From positions 38,285,242 to 38,349,241 of the forward strand of contig OX438743.1 in the NCBI GenBank assembly GCA_949316235.1: 64,000 bases of DNA, in the 5' to 3' direction. Of this stretch, positions 13,001 to 28,000 are shown piece after piece; positions within the stretch are counted from its first letter, which is position 1; each line of letters opens with the position of its first letter. The translations under genes and the position numbers were made by a program. This stretch comes from Oegoconia quadripuncta. Taxonomy: Eukaryota > Arthropoda > Insecta > Lepidoptera > Autostichidae. A model generated the notes under the pieces. The model saw only the letters and a program-made list of their open reading frames with translations. It was not told the origin of the DNA and did not search any database.

Positions 13001-16000
13001 CTGCAAAACTCACCTCCCTCTCCGGTGGTGGTGTTAACGTATCTGTTGGACGCGTATATCCGATTAGACTTGCTGTCTTGTATGTAGAACGTTACGTTGT
13101 AGTTCGTGAAAGGCTGCAGGTCGGTGAATCTGTAAAATCCACACCAGCTCATAACATAGCATAAATAACAATATAAGTTTAAAAACCAAAAAATCCGACA
13201 GCATATTTTCCATTTCGCGAGCGTCACGTTAGACTTTTTAATACGAAATGTATCCTATGACACTCCATGGATCAAGATGAATCGAATGACACCATGCACT
13301 TCGAAATCGGTCAAGCCGTTTAGGCTACAGGACGTAACATAGTACAACGTAATCTACATACATACACTCGAAAAACATTACCCTTCTTCCTTGGGCAGGG
13401 CAAGTACAAACACGATGTCATATTTACGCATTTTTATTATCATTTATAGGGCAGAAATAAACAACTCATCAAAGAGAGAAATGTTTGTTTATTTTGGTTA
13501 CATGTAGGTTACATTATAAATAAGTTACATTATATCAATAATGGTACTGAAATTCCCTACGGTTAAGTAAAACATTCTACACAAAATATCCAAATTTCAT
13601 GTCGGTAACTCATTGGGTCCACGAGTTATTGATAGCAATAAATCTTTTTTGCCCTTGGGTGCGAAAGCCCAGATTCAGTTCCCTATCACTAGCAAATCTC
13701 ATTCCCAAAAGGAAATCAAATAAAAATTTAAAAATCCAGACAAAAATCCAGTCATCAAAAAAGATACTGTGGCGATATTATCTTGTGCAAATGAGAAAAG
13801 AAATGCCTAAATGCCAATTGGTTAATTAGTATTTGGCGGTACAAATATCACTAAATCTATTAATCTGTCACAAAAACCAAAATGGTTGGGTTGATATGCA
13901 AAAATGTTTCAGATACGAGTGCCGGCAAATATGTTTAAAATATAAGAATGTATCGTAACATATACCCCAGCTAGAGCATTGATTCAATTTGTTGTACAAG
14001 GACAGTTAAACATACTTATTTCCTCACAATAACAAAAAAAACTCCATGCAAGCGGAGAAACGTGAGGAAGCCACTGAAGCCGCGTCTCCACTACGTGATA
14101 TTTGTCGAGCTACGTATGTCCTGAGATATCGGACGCGTTGCCAAACTTCGCCCAATATGTCTGATAGTTTCGACTAACTAAACTGACGTGAACGAAGACA
14201 AATGTCGCTTAGTGACGCGGCGTTAAAGTCATCAACAGCCTTACAGGTCCCCACTGTTGGAGCACAGCTTCCTTTCACTGGGGTATGGACCATAATCTAC
14301 CATGCGGGCCCATTGCTGATTGGTGGATTTGTATCAGATTAGCAGCCAGCTGACAGTCAGTGTTTTTTAACCTATCCCTATTTATTCGCGTTAAAATGCC
14401 ACTAAATGTCACCCCAGCCCAGGACTGATCGCACCAGTTAACTTCGCTAATCGGTAACGAAAAGCGAGTGCGACTGCGCCATGAATGTCAGTTGATGTAT
14501 AAACTGGGTAATATCCACAATCATAGTATGATCTGACTAAGCTCACCTGTAAACGCTATCATTAGTCCAGGTCATGTTCTTCCAAACTCCTTCGTCGACC
14601 TTCGCGATTGACGGCAGGAATCTGTACAGCACCATCTTCTGTTGCGCCATCCAGCAGGAGATCAGGAAACTGGTCGAGTTAATCGACGATTGGTCCACAC
14701 CGAGGCTTACAAACTGGTAGACGATAATTTTAAATTAGTAATGGAGACGAACATTTTATTTTTATATATTTGGAAGACCAACAGCATTTAAAATAACTTA
14801 AAAATATGTGTAACAACAGTACAGGTCCTCACTAAAACAACAAATTAGTTAGTATCCAGAACAGCACTATGGTGACTTACGTGTAAGGTGTATACAAAGT
14901 TACTTTATTTAGTGATTAGGAAAAAAAACAATATAATATGTTCATATTAATTATATGTAAATATTATGTTAAGAAATTACGCGACAATTGATGTATAACT
15001 GGCGTATAAGGATGAAATACATACATGCCATGCGTGCTCTCTCAGTAGCTTACCTGTGCATATTAGAAATCCACCCAGCAAAGGCAAATTCGCTAAAGAA
15101 ATGCAAGTCTACGCTATTGTATTTTGTATTTGTATTTGATACTTTAACTGGATAATTTGTAGTTTCCCTGTGTGACTCGAGTTCCCACAGATTAACTATG
15201 CAAACGATTTTGCGGTAAATGTAATAACTGTTGGTCTTTGAAATATATAAAACATAATAAAATAAAAATCCTTTCCACAATTTCACCTGATACATGTGGT
15301 TGTCTGTATTACTGGAGCAGTTGGTCTCATCTGTGCCGTCGTAGCAGTCCTGATGGCCGTTACAGACCATGGTCTGGGCTACGCAAAGCGTGCCGTCGTC
15401 GCATGCAAAGTAATCGGAGGGGCATTCCGCCGCTGCAGGCTTGTGAGTCTGAAAGGGATTAAAGTAATAGTTATTTTATTTGGAAAACAGCTGTTATAGC
15501 TAAGTAGTATTCAGACAGATAATACAGATTAAATTTAGACAATCTTCTTCTTTTCGAGTAGAGGAAAGATTCAAATTTAATTGGACCAAAATCTAACCAC
15601 TCTAACAGCTATCTCTGTGGCGTTAAAGAGGTCGTCAAAGGTCCAGCTGTTAGGACACGCGGAGCAAGATCCATTGTCTGCGGGTAGAGTCCACACTCGC
15701 ACCTACGAAGAAGCCCCACCTGCAAAGATCTTTGCTCGGCCGACCTGGCTTCGAAGCTGAATCGTGTCCAGGAGGAAGACTCCTCGAGCAGGAGGAACGA
15801 CAAATAATAGGTATACAATACCAAAGAACGCATGCTAATAGGCTGGGAGGAGTATGGGAGTGAATCATCATGCAAACTACACTCACGGATCGCATTTTAA
15901 ATTGATCGAGAGTAGTATATTCTGTAGGTTGTGGTTGGTTGGTGGGTTGTCTGGAAGAGATCGCTTTTAGTGATAAGACCCCCTAATTGTGTTCTATTGT

Positions 16001-19000
16001 TATCATCAAAAATTATTGTAAATTATTTTGTGCAATAAAGAGTATTTGTATTGTATTGCATATTCTGCTCACATTAACGAATAATCTTAATCAATCCGCT
16101 CAGTGAACGTGGCTGTTATCCGAATACAATGTAATGCGTTTTCTACATAAGTACCTTATGTATTGAGACCGAGACTGATATACTCCCCCAGACAAATAAA
16201 AATTACTCTATTCTCAATCGACTTTAGGTTTTGTGAGGTTAGTCTTTTACCATCAATACGAATCTGTGCGATTTGGAAAATAAAAAATAATAACTACTGA
16301 AAGATGGCTCTACATTAAACAAAGGCGAAGGGCGATGGCGCGCATGCGTGGCGCCACGTGTGCCCGCTGCATTGCGACAGGTAAATAAATAAATAATAAA
16401 TAAAAGGTATTCATCACAAAAACAAAACAAGCATACATAGAATCGAGAACCACAGTATTGTGATGAATGGGTAGGGACTCAGCAGTGTTGCTGATTATCA
16501 GTCCTCCTATGCAGAGTAGTTGCTGCCACCAAAGAGAGTATGGGTGACTTTCCAATGGCTAACAATTTTTTTTATTTATGTTTTTATGCTTAGGCGTGGC
16601 TCTGGACAATGTATAAATTTAATGTATATGTAAAAAATAAGAGGCCCCACCTGTTAGCGCCATTTTTCGAGCCACTTTGAACTACCTTACTAAGCGATCA
16701 GAAAATCGCCCACTTGAACAAAAAAATTGCTATGCTCTATAGAAAATTAAAATAAGTAAATAAAAGGCGAAAGGCTTTTTGGCGGGATCTCGGCGAGTGA
16801 AGTTGCATTTTTCTTTATAATTCTTATAATTTGTGCATTCTAATTTTTGAAGCTTAATAATGGCAGAATATTGTGCAGCAAACGTTAGTGTTGCTGTACA
16901 GGTGAAAGGAAGTGTAAATTAAAGTGCGTAACGGAGCTTTTGGGTTCCCACAAGAAGCCGCCAAAATCTTTTGTAAAGCATTCTGCCACTTCACTGAAGA
17001 ATGACTTGACCGTGACTAGACTCTGTATACGCCAAGTATACGACGAATTACTTGTTTTGACTGAGACTGACTTACAAACTGAAGAAATAAGAGAAATAAA
17101 TTTTTTCACTCGAAACTGGAAGTAATGTCCCTCGACAGTGAGGTTGACTGGTTGCCATCCTCAAAAATAAGAAGAAAGGCGAAAGTGATAAAAGTGCGAG
17201 GTTGCCACTCACCCGGTTGCCGCAATGCGCCTCGTCGCTGCCGTCGGTGCAGTCCATGCGGCCGTCGCACAGCTGCGTGAGCAGCACGCATGCGCGGCCC
17301 GAGGCGCAGGGAGCCTGCAGCGGCGCGCATGCGTGGCGCCACGTGTGCCCGTCGCACTCGTGCTCGTCGGACCCGTCGGCGCAGTCCTCCGCAGAGTCGC
17401 ACACCCACGATTGAGGGATGCATACACCTGTTTGTTTATGGTTCGATGTTGTCATGGCGTCACAATACCACGCTTTATGATCTGGCTGGGGCATTAAGAG
17501 TGTGCATCGGGTCCAGTGGCGCCCTCATTTTCCTTTTCAATGGCAACGTAAGTCCGAAATATACCCATTACTGGGTGCACTCGTAATAAATACCTTTCAT
17601 TCGTGACATTTTCGAGGATTTAAAATGATTATTTCTTCCATATTCATCAACCACCAATGCATTTCAAGATGTCAAAAGAATAAATCAATGTCATTATGAT
17701 CACTAAGACAGACTTTAGAGTATATCTGTTACGTATGAATCTATCCATATTTAACACCTTCACGGACAATGAATCAGACACAACAGTTTTATTATAATAA
17801 CGTCTAATAGACGTACAGTGCCCGCGAAAATGTTAACAAAGATGTACAAAACCCGTTGCATAAATTAACAAAATCAACAAACCTGGCGAGCAAGTAAACT
17901 GATTCCAGAAGCACTTCTGTTTCATAGCGTCATGTTCAGGGCTGACAGAGCTAGTCTCCGGCGCTAGAGCCCCGCACCCAACCTCGTCAGAGTTATCTCC
18001 ACAATCGTTGATACTGTCACAGCGCCACCAATAGGGCAGGCAGTTGCCGTTGTCACATTTGAACATCCAATCAAGACACGTGCTATTGACCGCGAAGTCC
18101 ACTGGTTTGTCGAGAGGCGGTCGGGGGAGGATCTTCGAGTGGCCAATCGTAGTGCAATTCTTCTCGTCTGATGATTCGTCGTCGCTGCAATCGTTCTCGC
18201 CGTCGCATACCTGTGCAATTAATATATTACTTCGCGTGTTTGTCAACTGCTTTATACTGTACAAGACTGTATATAAGACTAGCGTATACATAAAGTATCA
18301 TACACACATCAACGGCCTATAAAAATCCACTACTGGACATAAGCTTTTTTGCATCGCGTTCCACGCGAGAATTTGCCCTAATCGCGAATCTAGGCAGGCG
18401 GATTAGCGATCGCAAATTTTAACGACTACACTATCCCCCAAATGTGTTGGGGTTTCCGGGTCAGTACGTTTCCACCTTCGACCTCATCTTCACTTAACAT
18501 CAGGTGTGATTGAGGTCAATTACGAACCCGTTGCGCATAAAAAAAGAATACTATCATTTAAATATGACGACCTGTTTGGTGTAGTGGTTAGCAACTCTCA
18601 CCACTATACCAAAAGGTTGCGGGTTCGAATCCCGCTAGGGGCATATGTTTGTGTGATAAATACGGACATGTGTACCCGAGTTATGGATGTTTTCATTTAT
18701 AATAAGTATTTATTTACAAAAAAAATATGTATTTATGTAGTGTATTAACCATCTGGTATCCACAACACAAGCCTATAGTTGCTTACTGTGGAACTAGATG
18801 ACGTTGTGTGTATGTCTAAGAATATAAAAAAAAAAAAAAAAAAAAAACCGGCAAAGTAAGTGTCGGATTACGCGTCAATAGCTGTTAATAGACACGTAAC
18901 TTTAACAAAAATGAACGCTATAAAACTTAATATAATCCTATTGGTTTCTGTTCCTCTCCTTTTTTCCTACAGATTGGAAAGGGAAATCTCCAAAGCGGTA

Positions 19001-22000
19001 GATGTTTGGAGATACTGACGGACAGATAAATGTAATAAGCCCTATTATTTCCATTTAAATTGACATTCAACCAACCGACATCCAGACATACGATTTATGC
19101 GAAAATAAATAATAAATAAATATTTCAGCCATTAATTCAACAAATAATATCATCTATCTTACGTTGAAATGCTTGAAGTTGAGTATTTATAACAATAACC
19201 CTTTGAAAGTAATATTATTTTATTTATTCATACAGAATCAACGTCAAAACAAATATTCAGTATTATATTACCATATCAAGCCTATTCAGATATCCTACAC
19301 GATGGGTTATATGAATAAAAGAAAATTCACCCCACTTTACACGTAGAGAAGATACCCTAAAAAAACAATCACCTTCAATCTCATCTTCACTTAACATCAG
19401 GTGTGATTAAGGTCAAGTACCAACCGGTTGTGCATAAAAAAATGTCAACTTTGTTGGCGTTATCTTACATTTCAGTTTATAGGTCGAATGATCTTGGAGT
19501 AAAAAACACCACGGACGGAGACGGATGGACGTACGGATGTGTATAGTTCGTCTAAAGGACCCTAAATGAAATACATACCCAAGATCTAAATATGCACTTT
19601 CCGCTCGGACATCTGAACATGTATGGAGCGCAGGTCGAGTTCTTGCATCGCTCCTCGCTTTCGTCCACGCCGCCTGGACAATCCATCTCTCCGTCGCACA
19701 CCCACGAATTAGGAATACAGACAGCATTGCTATCATTGCCGCAAGAGAAACCGTTGACGGAACAATTCACGGTGTCAACGGGACGCTTTGGGCTCTAAGA
19801 TAAAACATAATACATTCAAATACCAAATTACTAGTGTGTTATCAGTAATAACATATGTCATTAAAGTAGGGCCAATTTAATAGATCACATTTGACATTTC
19901 ATTAATATTCAACAACCTTGTAACGGCGGGCCTTCGATGATCTACACTATGGATATAGCACGTCATATAATAACAAAGCTTAAACTTGGCACATGTGTGA
20001 ATTTATCCTAATTAGCCAGTTTTTTAAGCAGGTCACCCCACTATGAATCCTGGTTATTACATATTCCATGCTATGAAGCTAAGACTGACAGATGTCGAAC
20101 GAAAACTATTAAATTGGCCCTACTTTAAAATTTGATCTTATGGGCCTCCTAAGAAAGTTCAAGGTCGGGCATCGAGCTATGGAGACTGCAATACTCGGCG
20201 TTTTACTACGAGATCGAATAGAGTAGAACGAAGTAGAAGATAGAAGAACGGAAGCCACCGACATAACCCAGCGGATTAGTAACTTATGGCATTAAAATTC
20301 TTGAATGGAGACCATGCACCGGCAGTACAGGGTGTACAATAAAATCTAAATTGCTTGAGCTGGGACTGGATATGCTTATGAAGCCGTTGACAACTGACTC
20401 CATTCCCATATTTCATCACTTACCGTGCAGTTACGCTCATCCGAGCCGTCTTTACAGTCGTTGTCGCCGTCACAGATCCACTTCTTCTCTATGCACTGTC
20501 CGTTCGAGCACTGGAACTGTTTCTCGGTGCAATTGTGGTGGGCACAGTCTGCAACGGAAGGAAATACGAACAATTTTAATAAATAAATAAATAAATAGCA
20601 GTAGGAATAACAGAAAAGCAAATGTTGTGTCATTATGAAACTAATCAGCAATGAATCAACCGTTGCATGACATTAAAAGTATAATACAATGGAATAATAA
20701 TAGTGCGCATACTTTTTATACTGTTATGAAAATACGTCGACTAAGGAAAAAATTTAAAATGTTCTTAAAAAAACACGGAATGTCGGAAATTAGGTTTTGC
20801 CCGGCTCTCATACATTAATCTCGTTCACTCTGGAGATACTCTTAGAGAGCGGATCTACCCCAGTCCGGTGGGCGGAGTGTGAATGACTTTATTAATGTTT
20901 CCAGAACGCCTCTAGCGGATAGTTAACAAAACTATGTTTTTTTATGTATTACCAAAGCAAACCTCGCACTTCGCGTTTTGCCAAATTTAAGCGGTTCAAT
21001 AAAAATTTTTAATATAAAATTAAGTGCACATAAAAGACATTCATACATTCAGGCTACATGTGGCACCCTCCAGGGAGGGGGACCTTCTTATAAAAACAGG
21101 CCATATCTAGAATTGTTATCTTCTATACTTACCCAAGTGTACTTGACTGGCAATTTTTTTTATTATTACTAATAGGTATAAATATTACTATCCACCTTCG
21201 TTTTTATAGAAAATGAAAACAACCGAGAAAATGCGATAGTTCCGGTTGACCTGTAGGCCAATCAGCTATTAAAGTTTAATAAGTTAATACACTATGGTCA
21301 CTGACTTATAAGAAATTGACAAGATACAAGAGAACTCACAGCATAAATACACAGGATGTTAAACAGTAATTTATCGTTTAAATGCTCACATGACGTGTTT
21401 ATGACGTCGGCAACACGCAGAAGTCCGATATCAGATGCAGAGACCATTCAGTCAATGTCACAATTACGGAAACCAGCTAGATGACTAATGAATGAGAATT
21501 GTCACATCCGACAAGCGCACGGTTAGATTCAGTATACATGGTCTTTATTTTCTAATTAAGTAATAAAGTCTCTGTTCTCGGATGGACAGCGTTCGGGAAA
21601 CTGCGCAACGTCGTCTCGTCCAAAAGAACTCAATGCATACAGACGAGTTTTTAGTCAATGTGTCTTACGGCACTGAAACGTGGTCTCTTGACTATGGGCC
21701 TCACGCAACGAGCAATGGAGAGGGCAATGCTTGGTGTTAAGCTACGTGATTGAATCAGGAACGATTAGTAGGATTGATTCGTAGACGAACTAAAATCACC
21801 GACATAGCCCAGCGTATTAGTGAGTTGAAGAGGTAGTGAGCAGGTCATATAGCTCGAAGCAATGATTTTAGCAGTAAAGTGGCTTGGAAGAAAAATTTAC
21901 CTTAAGTATTTAAAAACCAAAAACCCAGTACATATAAAAAAAAAGACTGTTACTACAAAATGCGTCAAACGATTCGTTTAAAAGCAGACGCCGTTTTGTA

Positions 22001-25000
22001 TTTTCGTGTTGAATTTTTGCCTTGGAATGATATCTTCAAAATAGGCCAAACTATGAAGACTACACGAGGTAAGTTAGAACTTCTTGGGGTAGTCTAATAA
22101 AGTTGGAAACCAAAAAATGGATTGTACATTGCAATGATACTAAAATGATAAAATATAGTTGACCACCTAGACAAGAGGGCAACATCAAGGAAGCATTTAC
22201 ACTAGGTTATTAAAACAGATTAATTATACCAAAGTATTGCAGCATAAAGCTGTACCAAACATATAATATGTAACATAACCACATAAATTTTCTAAAATGG
22301 AGATCGCGGGAGATTTCCTGCTCGGTACATATTTAGTACTAGGTTTGGTTGGCGGTAGGGCATTTTTAAATGTCTAACTAGGTAGCTTCTAAGCTATCTT
22401 ATCTAATTCTGCCATCCAACAGCAATGTTGATAGCATTGTTATGTAGCAGCCGTTAGAGATAAGATAGCCAGTCCCCTATTTAGGGGACTGGCGCGCTCA
22501 CCCGGAATCCCTAACATATTTAAGTTAGGGATTCCGGGTGAGCACGCTTCCACCTTTGGCTTCATCGTCACTTAACGTAAGATCAATAGAATACAGAGCA
22601 TCGTCATTACCTTTCTCATCGCTCCTATCGGCGCAGTCGTAGTCGCCGTCGCATCGCCAATGCGGCAAGTAGCAGCGAGTATTGTCGCACGCGATCATTG
22701 GCGGCGTGCACAGGCAACCGACCTCGTCCGACATGTCGACGCAGTCGTTGTTGCCGTCGCACCGCCACATCTCAGCTATGCACATCCCATTCTTGCACGT
22801 GAATTGGTTCTAGCGAACGCAAAAAATGGAAAATGTACTTGAAAATTTGACATAACGTCACGTCAGGAGATGATGGACTAGGCTGTATCGCGATTGTGTC
22901 GTGATTTGGTACGTCCAAATTTTCAAATATTTATAAATGGAAAATTTGGAAAATCTAGGTAAACAAAAAGCTAAACACATTCGATACGGCTGAACCGCTT
23001 TCCATCAAACATGACTAAGAAAAGTCAAGAAACAAAACAAACTTTGGAACAACAAACCGCTTACAAATCTGTTCACCGTTTTAGACGGACAGACATAGGT
23101 TCCAATTTTATAGTACCTATTTTACCTCGTCACCCATATCCATAAGGATTTATAATCATATAAAGAGAAGGCTTCAATTTATGCTATTCTTAACAAATAA
23201 ATACTCACACTATCGCAAGAAGCTCCAGCCTTCTTCGGGCAGGTCATATTCGCAGCCGGTTCCAAGCCATTAGGGCACATGCATTTTCCGTTTATCTTTA
23301 CAAAACCATCCGGGCATAGGCAGCTGAAGGTATTCCCCGGTCCACCAAGGCACAAAGTGTCGCAGCTAGTGTTCTTGTAAGAGCACGCGTTGCTTCCGTG
23401 CTGAATGAAGTGAGCGAACACTTTTAGATCCATCAAACCAGAGAACGAGTCGTTGATCGTGATTATGTTTGCGCCTGTGTTCTTATCCGCGACGAATATA
23501 GATTTCGCCTTCCAATCGTCCCAGTACATCTTATCCTTCAATACGGCCACTGCGAACGGATGGGACACTTTATCGTCGTTCCATAGGATCCTCCTGAAGT
23601 AGCGACCGTTCAAATCCGCACTGGCGATGTAGTCTTCCATCGCATCCACCCAATAAATCTTCTCTGACATATGATCGATTGTAATACCATTGGGCCACTG
23701 TACGTCAGGTTTACCAAAAAGTTTCTGCACATCCGTACCGTTAAGATTGGATCTAGACACAGACGGATTATTTCTATCCCAGTCTGTCCAGAACAGATAC
23801 CCGGCTTTGGGATGCACTGCGATACCTCGCGGTTTAGACAGCACCTTGTAGTCTAAAATCGTGGCCCTCATTCTACCCTGGCTGGTGAGATCAGTCCTCA
23901 CGGCTTCAATTTTCCTTCGCATACCATCGACAAAGAACAGGACGTTCGATATCCAGTCTAAAGCCATTCCTTCGATACTAGCTAGATCTGTGCCGACAAC
24001 CACTTCTTGGGTCGTCCCGTCGTTGAAACATTGCCTACTTATTTTGTCTAGTTCGATATCAGCCCAATATATACAGTTATTCTTTATATCGAATTCGATT
24101 GCGACAATATTCTTTTGTCCTGTTACAGGGATCAGCGTAGAATTGTCTGATAAGTCAATACGAGCAATCTTATCTCTCAAAGCAACTATAATGAATTCTT
24201 GTGGTTCCGAAAGCGGACACGGGATCATATCAGAAGCGTAAGATATGTAACCCGATGTAGTACAGACGTCACCATCAATCTTTCTGTAACCTTTAGTCCG
24301 TTTGTAGAAGTGTCCGGGACGACACTCTGGCGGGATGGCGTAAGGGTCAAATTTGACAGATTTATTACGAATGCATTCATTGTCCGAGAGCGCAAAACCG
24401 TAATCACATTCGAAGTCCCGTCGGCTGCATTCACAGAATTGCTTCTTGACGGGTCGGTCATAGTCGATGCCGTTGTAGCAGTTAGTATGGGCGATACGAC
24501 GTTGGAATGTGTCCCTCGTGCCGAGGACACAAGACAGCGACGAGTTCGGAGGTGATGGAGACCAGAATTTATAATCGTCAGCGGTGCAATTACGTTGGAA
24601 AGTGTTTAGCAAATCAATAGTTATGATTATCCATTGGTGTTGTTCGTTGGCTGAACCAAACATCGTGAATGTGGTAGTGTTTTCCCCGGGCTCGGTCATT
24701 AGCCCGTATATGCGCAGGTCATCGGCATTGAACCTGGAAATTACAGAGTTGATAATTGTCGCTACTCAAGTCACATGTAACGATTGATAACAATATTATA
24801 ATTATAATAAATATTACGGATATCCATTATCCAGCAACCACAAAGTCTGTAATATGGATACTAGATAACGGATAAACACACATAAACATTTATATAAACA
24901 TCTATGTTGCAGGTATAAATGTTTACACATTTACCGGTGACAGAACTGGAACCTGCAACTGTTGTTTGGCCGCTTAAGACATAAATGACAAATGCCATAA

Positions 25001-28000
25001 CAACTTAAACACTAAGGTATCATAACTAAAGTGCAATGTAATATATGTTAAACAAGGATCAATAGAATTTACGACGAATGCAAAAGTTGACTCACTGATA
25101 GGAGTTCCAGTCGACACCTTCATTCGTGGAATACAAAATTTTCCTCGTTTCTCCTCTGGATTTAAAGTATTTCACAGCAACCAACACACCCCCGTGGTCG
25201 CCATAATTGAAGAAGTAATAATCCTTTAGGATTCTCTTCCAAGTCAGTCCTGCGTCTCTACTGATATATACTCCGGGGATGCCTTTGAGCGACGTCCCCA
25301 TAACGCCAGTTGCCATAATGATCCCTGGAGCCGACTTAGAGCTCATTATACTGACCGACCTATAAAGTTATTGTAATATTAATAATCATTCTCAAGTATC
25401 TGTGAATATACATTGCCGTGCCTCACACAACACTAAAAGACCGTGATTACATGAATATTTAATAACAACACACCAAACCAATGCAAATTATAAGGAAAAT
25501 TGTAATGGGTATCATAATAAGAAACAAAACTTCCTACCACTAATCAGCCAGAACCGATGCATTGTGTATATACAAGGAAAATGGTAATGCCTACAGTGTT
25601 AATAACAACTTGAACAGAAATCTTAAAACCGTGGATAAAATTATATTACATTTAAAGAGTGAAATTTAATTCGTGTAATTCCTGTTTACTGGTGACTCCA
25701 CTCCTTTTTCACAACATTTTTCCCTAATAAATAAATTAAAAAAAAAAAACATTCCACTTGGAACCATAGCCGAATTCGATCACAATTTTCGACCGAATTC
25801 GGCTAGGGTTCCTAGTGGAAAGTTGTTCGTAATCAAGAGTGGAGTCACCAGCTGAAAGTTGTTGGAGTTCCATATTAAAGTTGGTTTCAGAATGGTTTAC
25901 TTTGTATGGGTAATCGAAAGTTCCTTAGGGAAAGTTGTTCGTAATCAGGAGTGGTGTCGTCAGTTATCGAGAATTACACGAATTCAAATTCACCATGTAG
26001 TATATGATTGGTGAATTCCATTGACATACTCAAGCACTGTAAAAAAATACAAAATGGTGCAATGTGCAATATGCAATTAAAAGAATGATTCTATAATGAT
26101 AAAACACAAGCTAACTCATCAACGCTACCTATACACAGCGTTTACCTTAAATTATTATTCGAGACCACGTTTCCAGGTGGACTGTGAACAAGTTATGTGA
26201 CTATCAGTTCACTAGCAATTTTGGTAAAAAGAAAATGAAATGACAGGTTACATGGTTTAAGGCACCGTAACCGAAACATCGGATATCCAAAATAAAAATC
26301 TATCCGAATCCGATATAAAAGTTGCGAATAATTTCGGATAGTACCTATATATTATTTCGGATACTCCGCCTAAAATAGTCTAAATGCCCGTATTAATAAA
26401 CCGTTCTCAAGATTGAGATACCCTTAAATTGACGTTTGAGAATCTGTTCCATATTAAAACAGTATGAAAAAATAGTATTGAGACTCTCAAGATCGATTTA
26501 TTAATACGGCCCTAAATTAGTGAGACATGTTGAGGTTTTTATTTTTGCCCGGCCGAGCTGAGTACCCATAACTTACAAATAAAATCAATTCATTTACCTA
26601 TTTGTATTTTACTTTTACAATTCCTTAAAAATCTAATATCCGTAACCGAAACTAACGGATAACCCGAAATAATTTCATATCCGTAACCGTATCTGAAATT
26701 GTTATAATATTATTCCTATATTCGTATGCAGATCCGAAATTTGCAATCCCTAACAACCCTGTTTAAAGTCTGCTTCCGTGCCAATACCTCGAATGTAATG
26801 GCGGAGTGGGTAACACGGAAGAAATCAGCGTCGAAAAATGGGCAATTTCATTTTCTTTAAATAAAATAAACCATGAATATTAACTTATTGACCAAGTAAT
26901 AGTGTACGTTACAATTAGCGCGTCATAAGTACTCTTTACAGTCTTTGGAAATAGGTGCAAAATACATCTCATTGGGAATATAAATAATGTAAAAATTAAA
27001 AAAAATTAACCTTCAAAATCTTCATGATGACTGACTGACGACCTGTTTGGTGTAGTGGTAAGCAATCTGGCCACTTTACCAAAAGGTTGTGGATTCGAAT
27101 CCCACTAGGGGCATATGTTTGTGTGATGAGCGCATTTGATTGATTAATTTTGCATAATTTATATAAAAAACATAATTTCACCAGATGGCTTGATCGACTG
27201 ATATCGTTTATGCAAATTAAGTAAGATGTATTAAACAACTTATTTGTGATATCATAGCCGACCGTCATGTGAAAAAAGTGGTCTGTGCGGGCATTATGCA
27301 GGCAAACACTCTAAACACGAATACATCATCAATTTAACCGCGTACCACTAAGAATACAATCACAAAACATTTAGCCACAACCGAATAACTTCCTAAACAA
27401 ATACTTCGCAGAAAAATGTTTCTTTGCTTCTGTTAAATATATATTGTAGTGTATTTTCTTTAGTTGTTGACGGTAATCATATCTTAGTTGCGGACTTTGG
27501 CTTAGTCACACATGGAAGCATTAAAAACTAATTTGCTAATTGTATTTCCCTGCCCTTGTTTATGCACAACGGGTTAGAAATTAACCTCAATTACGCCTGA
27601 TTTTAAGTGAAGATGAGGTCGAAGGTGGAAGCGTACTAACCCGGACACCCCATCTTATTTGGGGAACTGGATATCTTATCTCTGACAACCGGAACACAAC
27701 AATGCTTACCATAGCTGTTTGGTGGCAGGCTTAGATAAGACAATGGTAGCTAGCCAGGCGGACAGTAAAAATGCCCTACCACCAACCAAACCGAGTACTT
27801 AAACATGTACCCCGCTGGGGATCGAACCAGCGACCTCCGATTCCTAAACCATATGTTGTTTACACTGAGCCACGGAGACGGTTGAAATGATAACAATAAT
27901 ATCAAATACATATCGCCGAAACCTCAATCTAGGTAGTATGAGAAACAGGTAAGAAGAAAGCTAAAGGCATCTGCCACAGACTCATAAAACTACGTTAAAC

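Noticed and set aside
18566..18640. tRNA gene candidate (A-box and B-box with GGTTCGAATCCC)
   Set aside because: The same sequence heads a repeated SINE at several places with a shared non-tRNA body, and no convincing cloverleaf with paired acceptor ends is present.
23671..24555. Plus-strand frames opposite the YWTD exon
   Set aside because: They are shadows of the strongly supported minus-strand exon 9.
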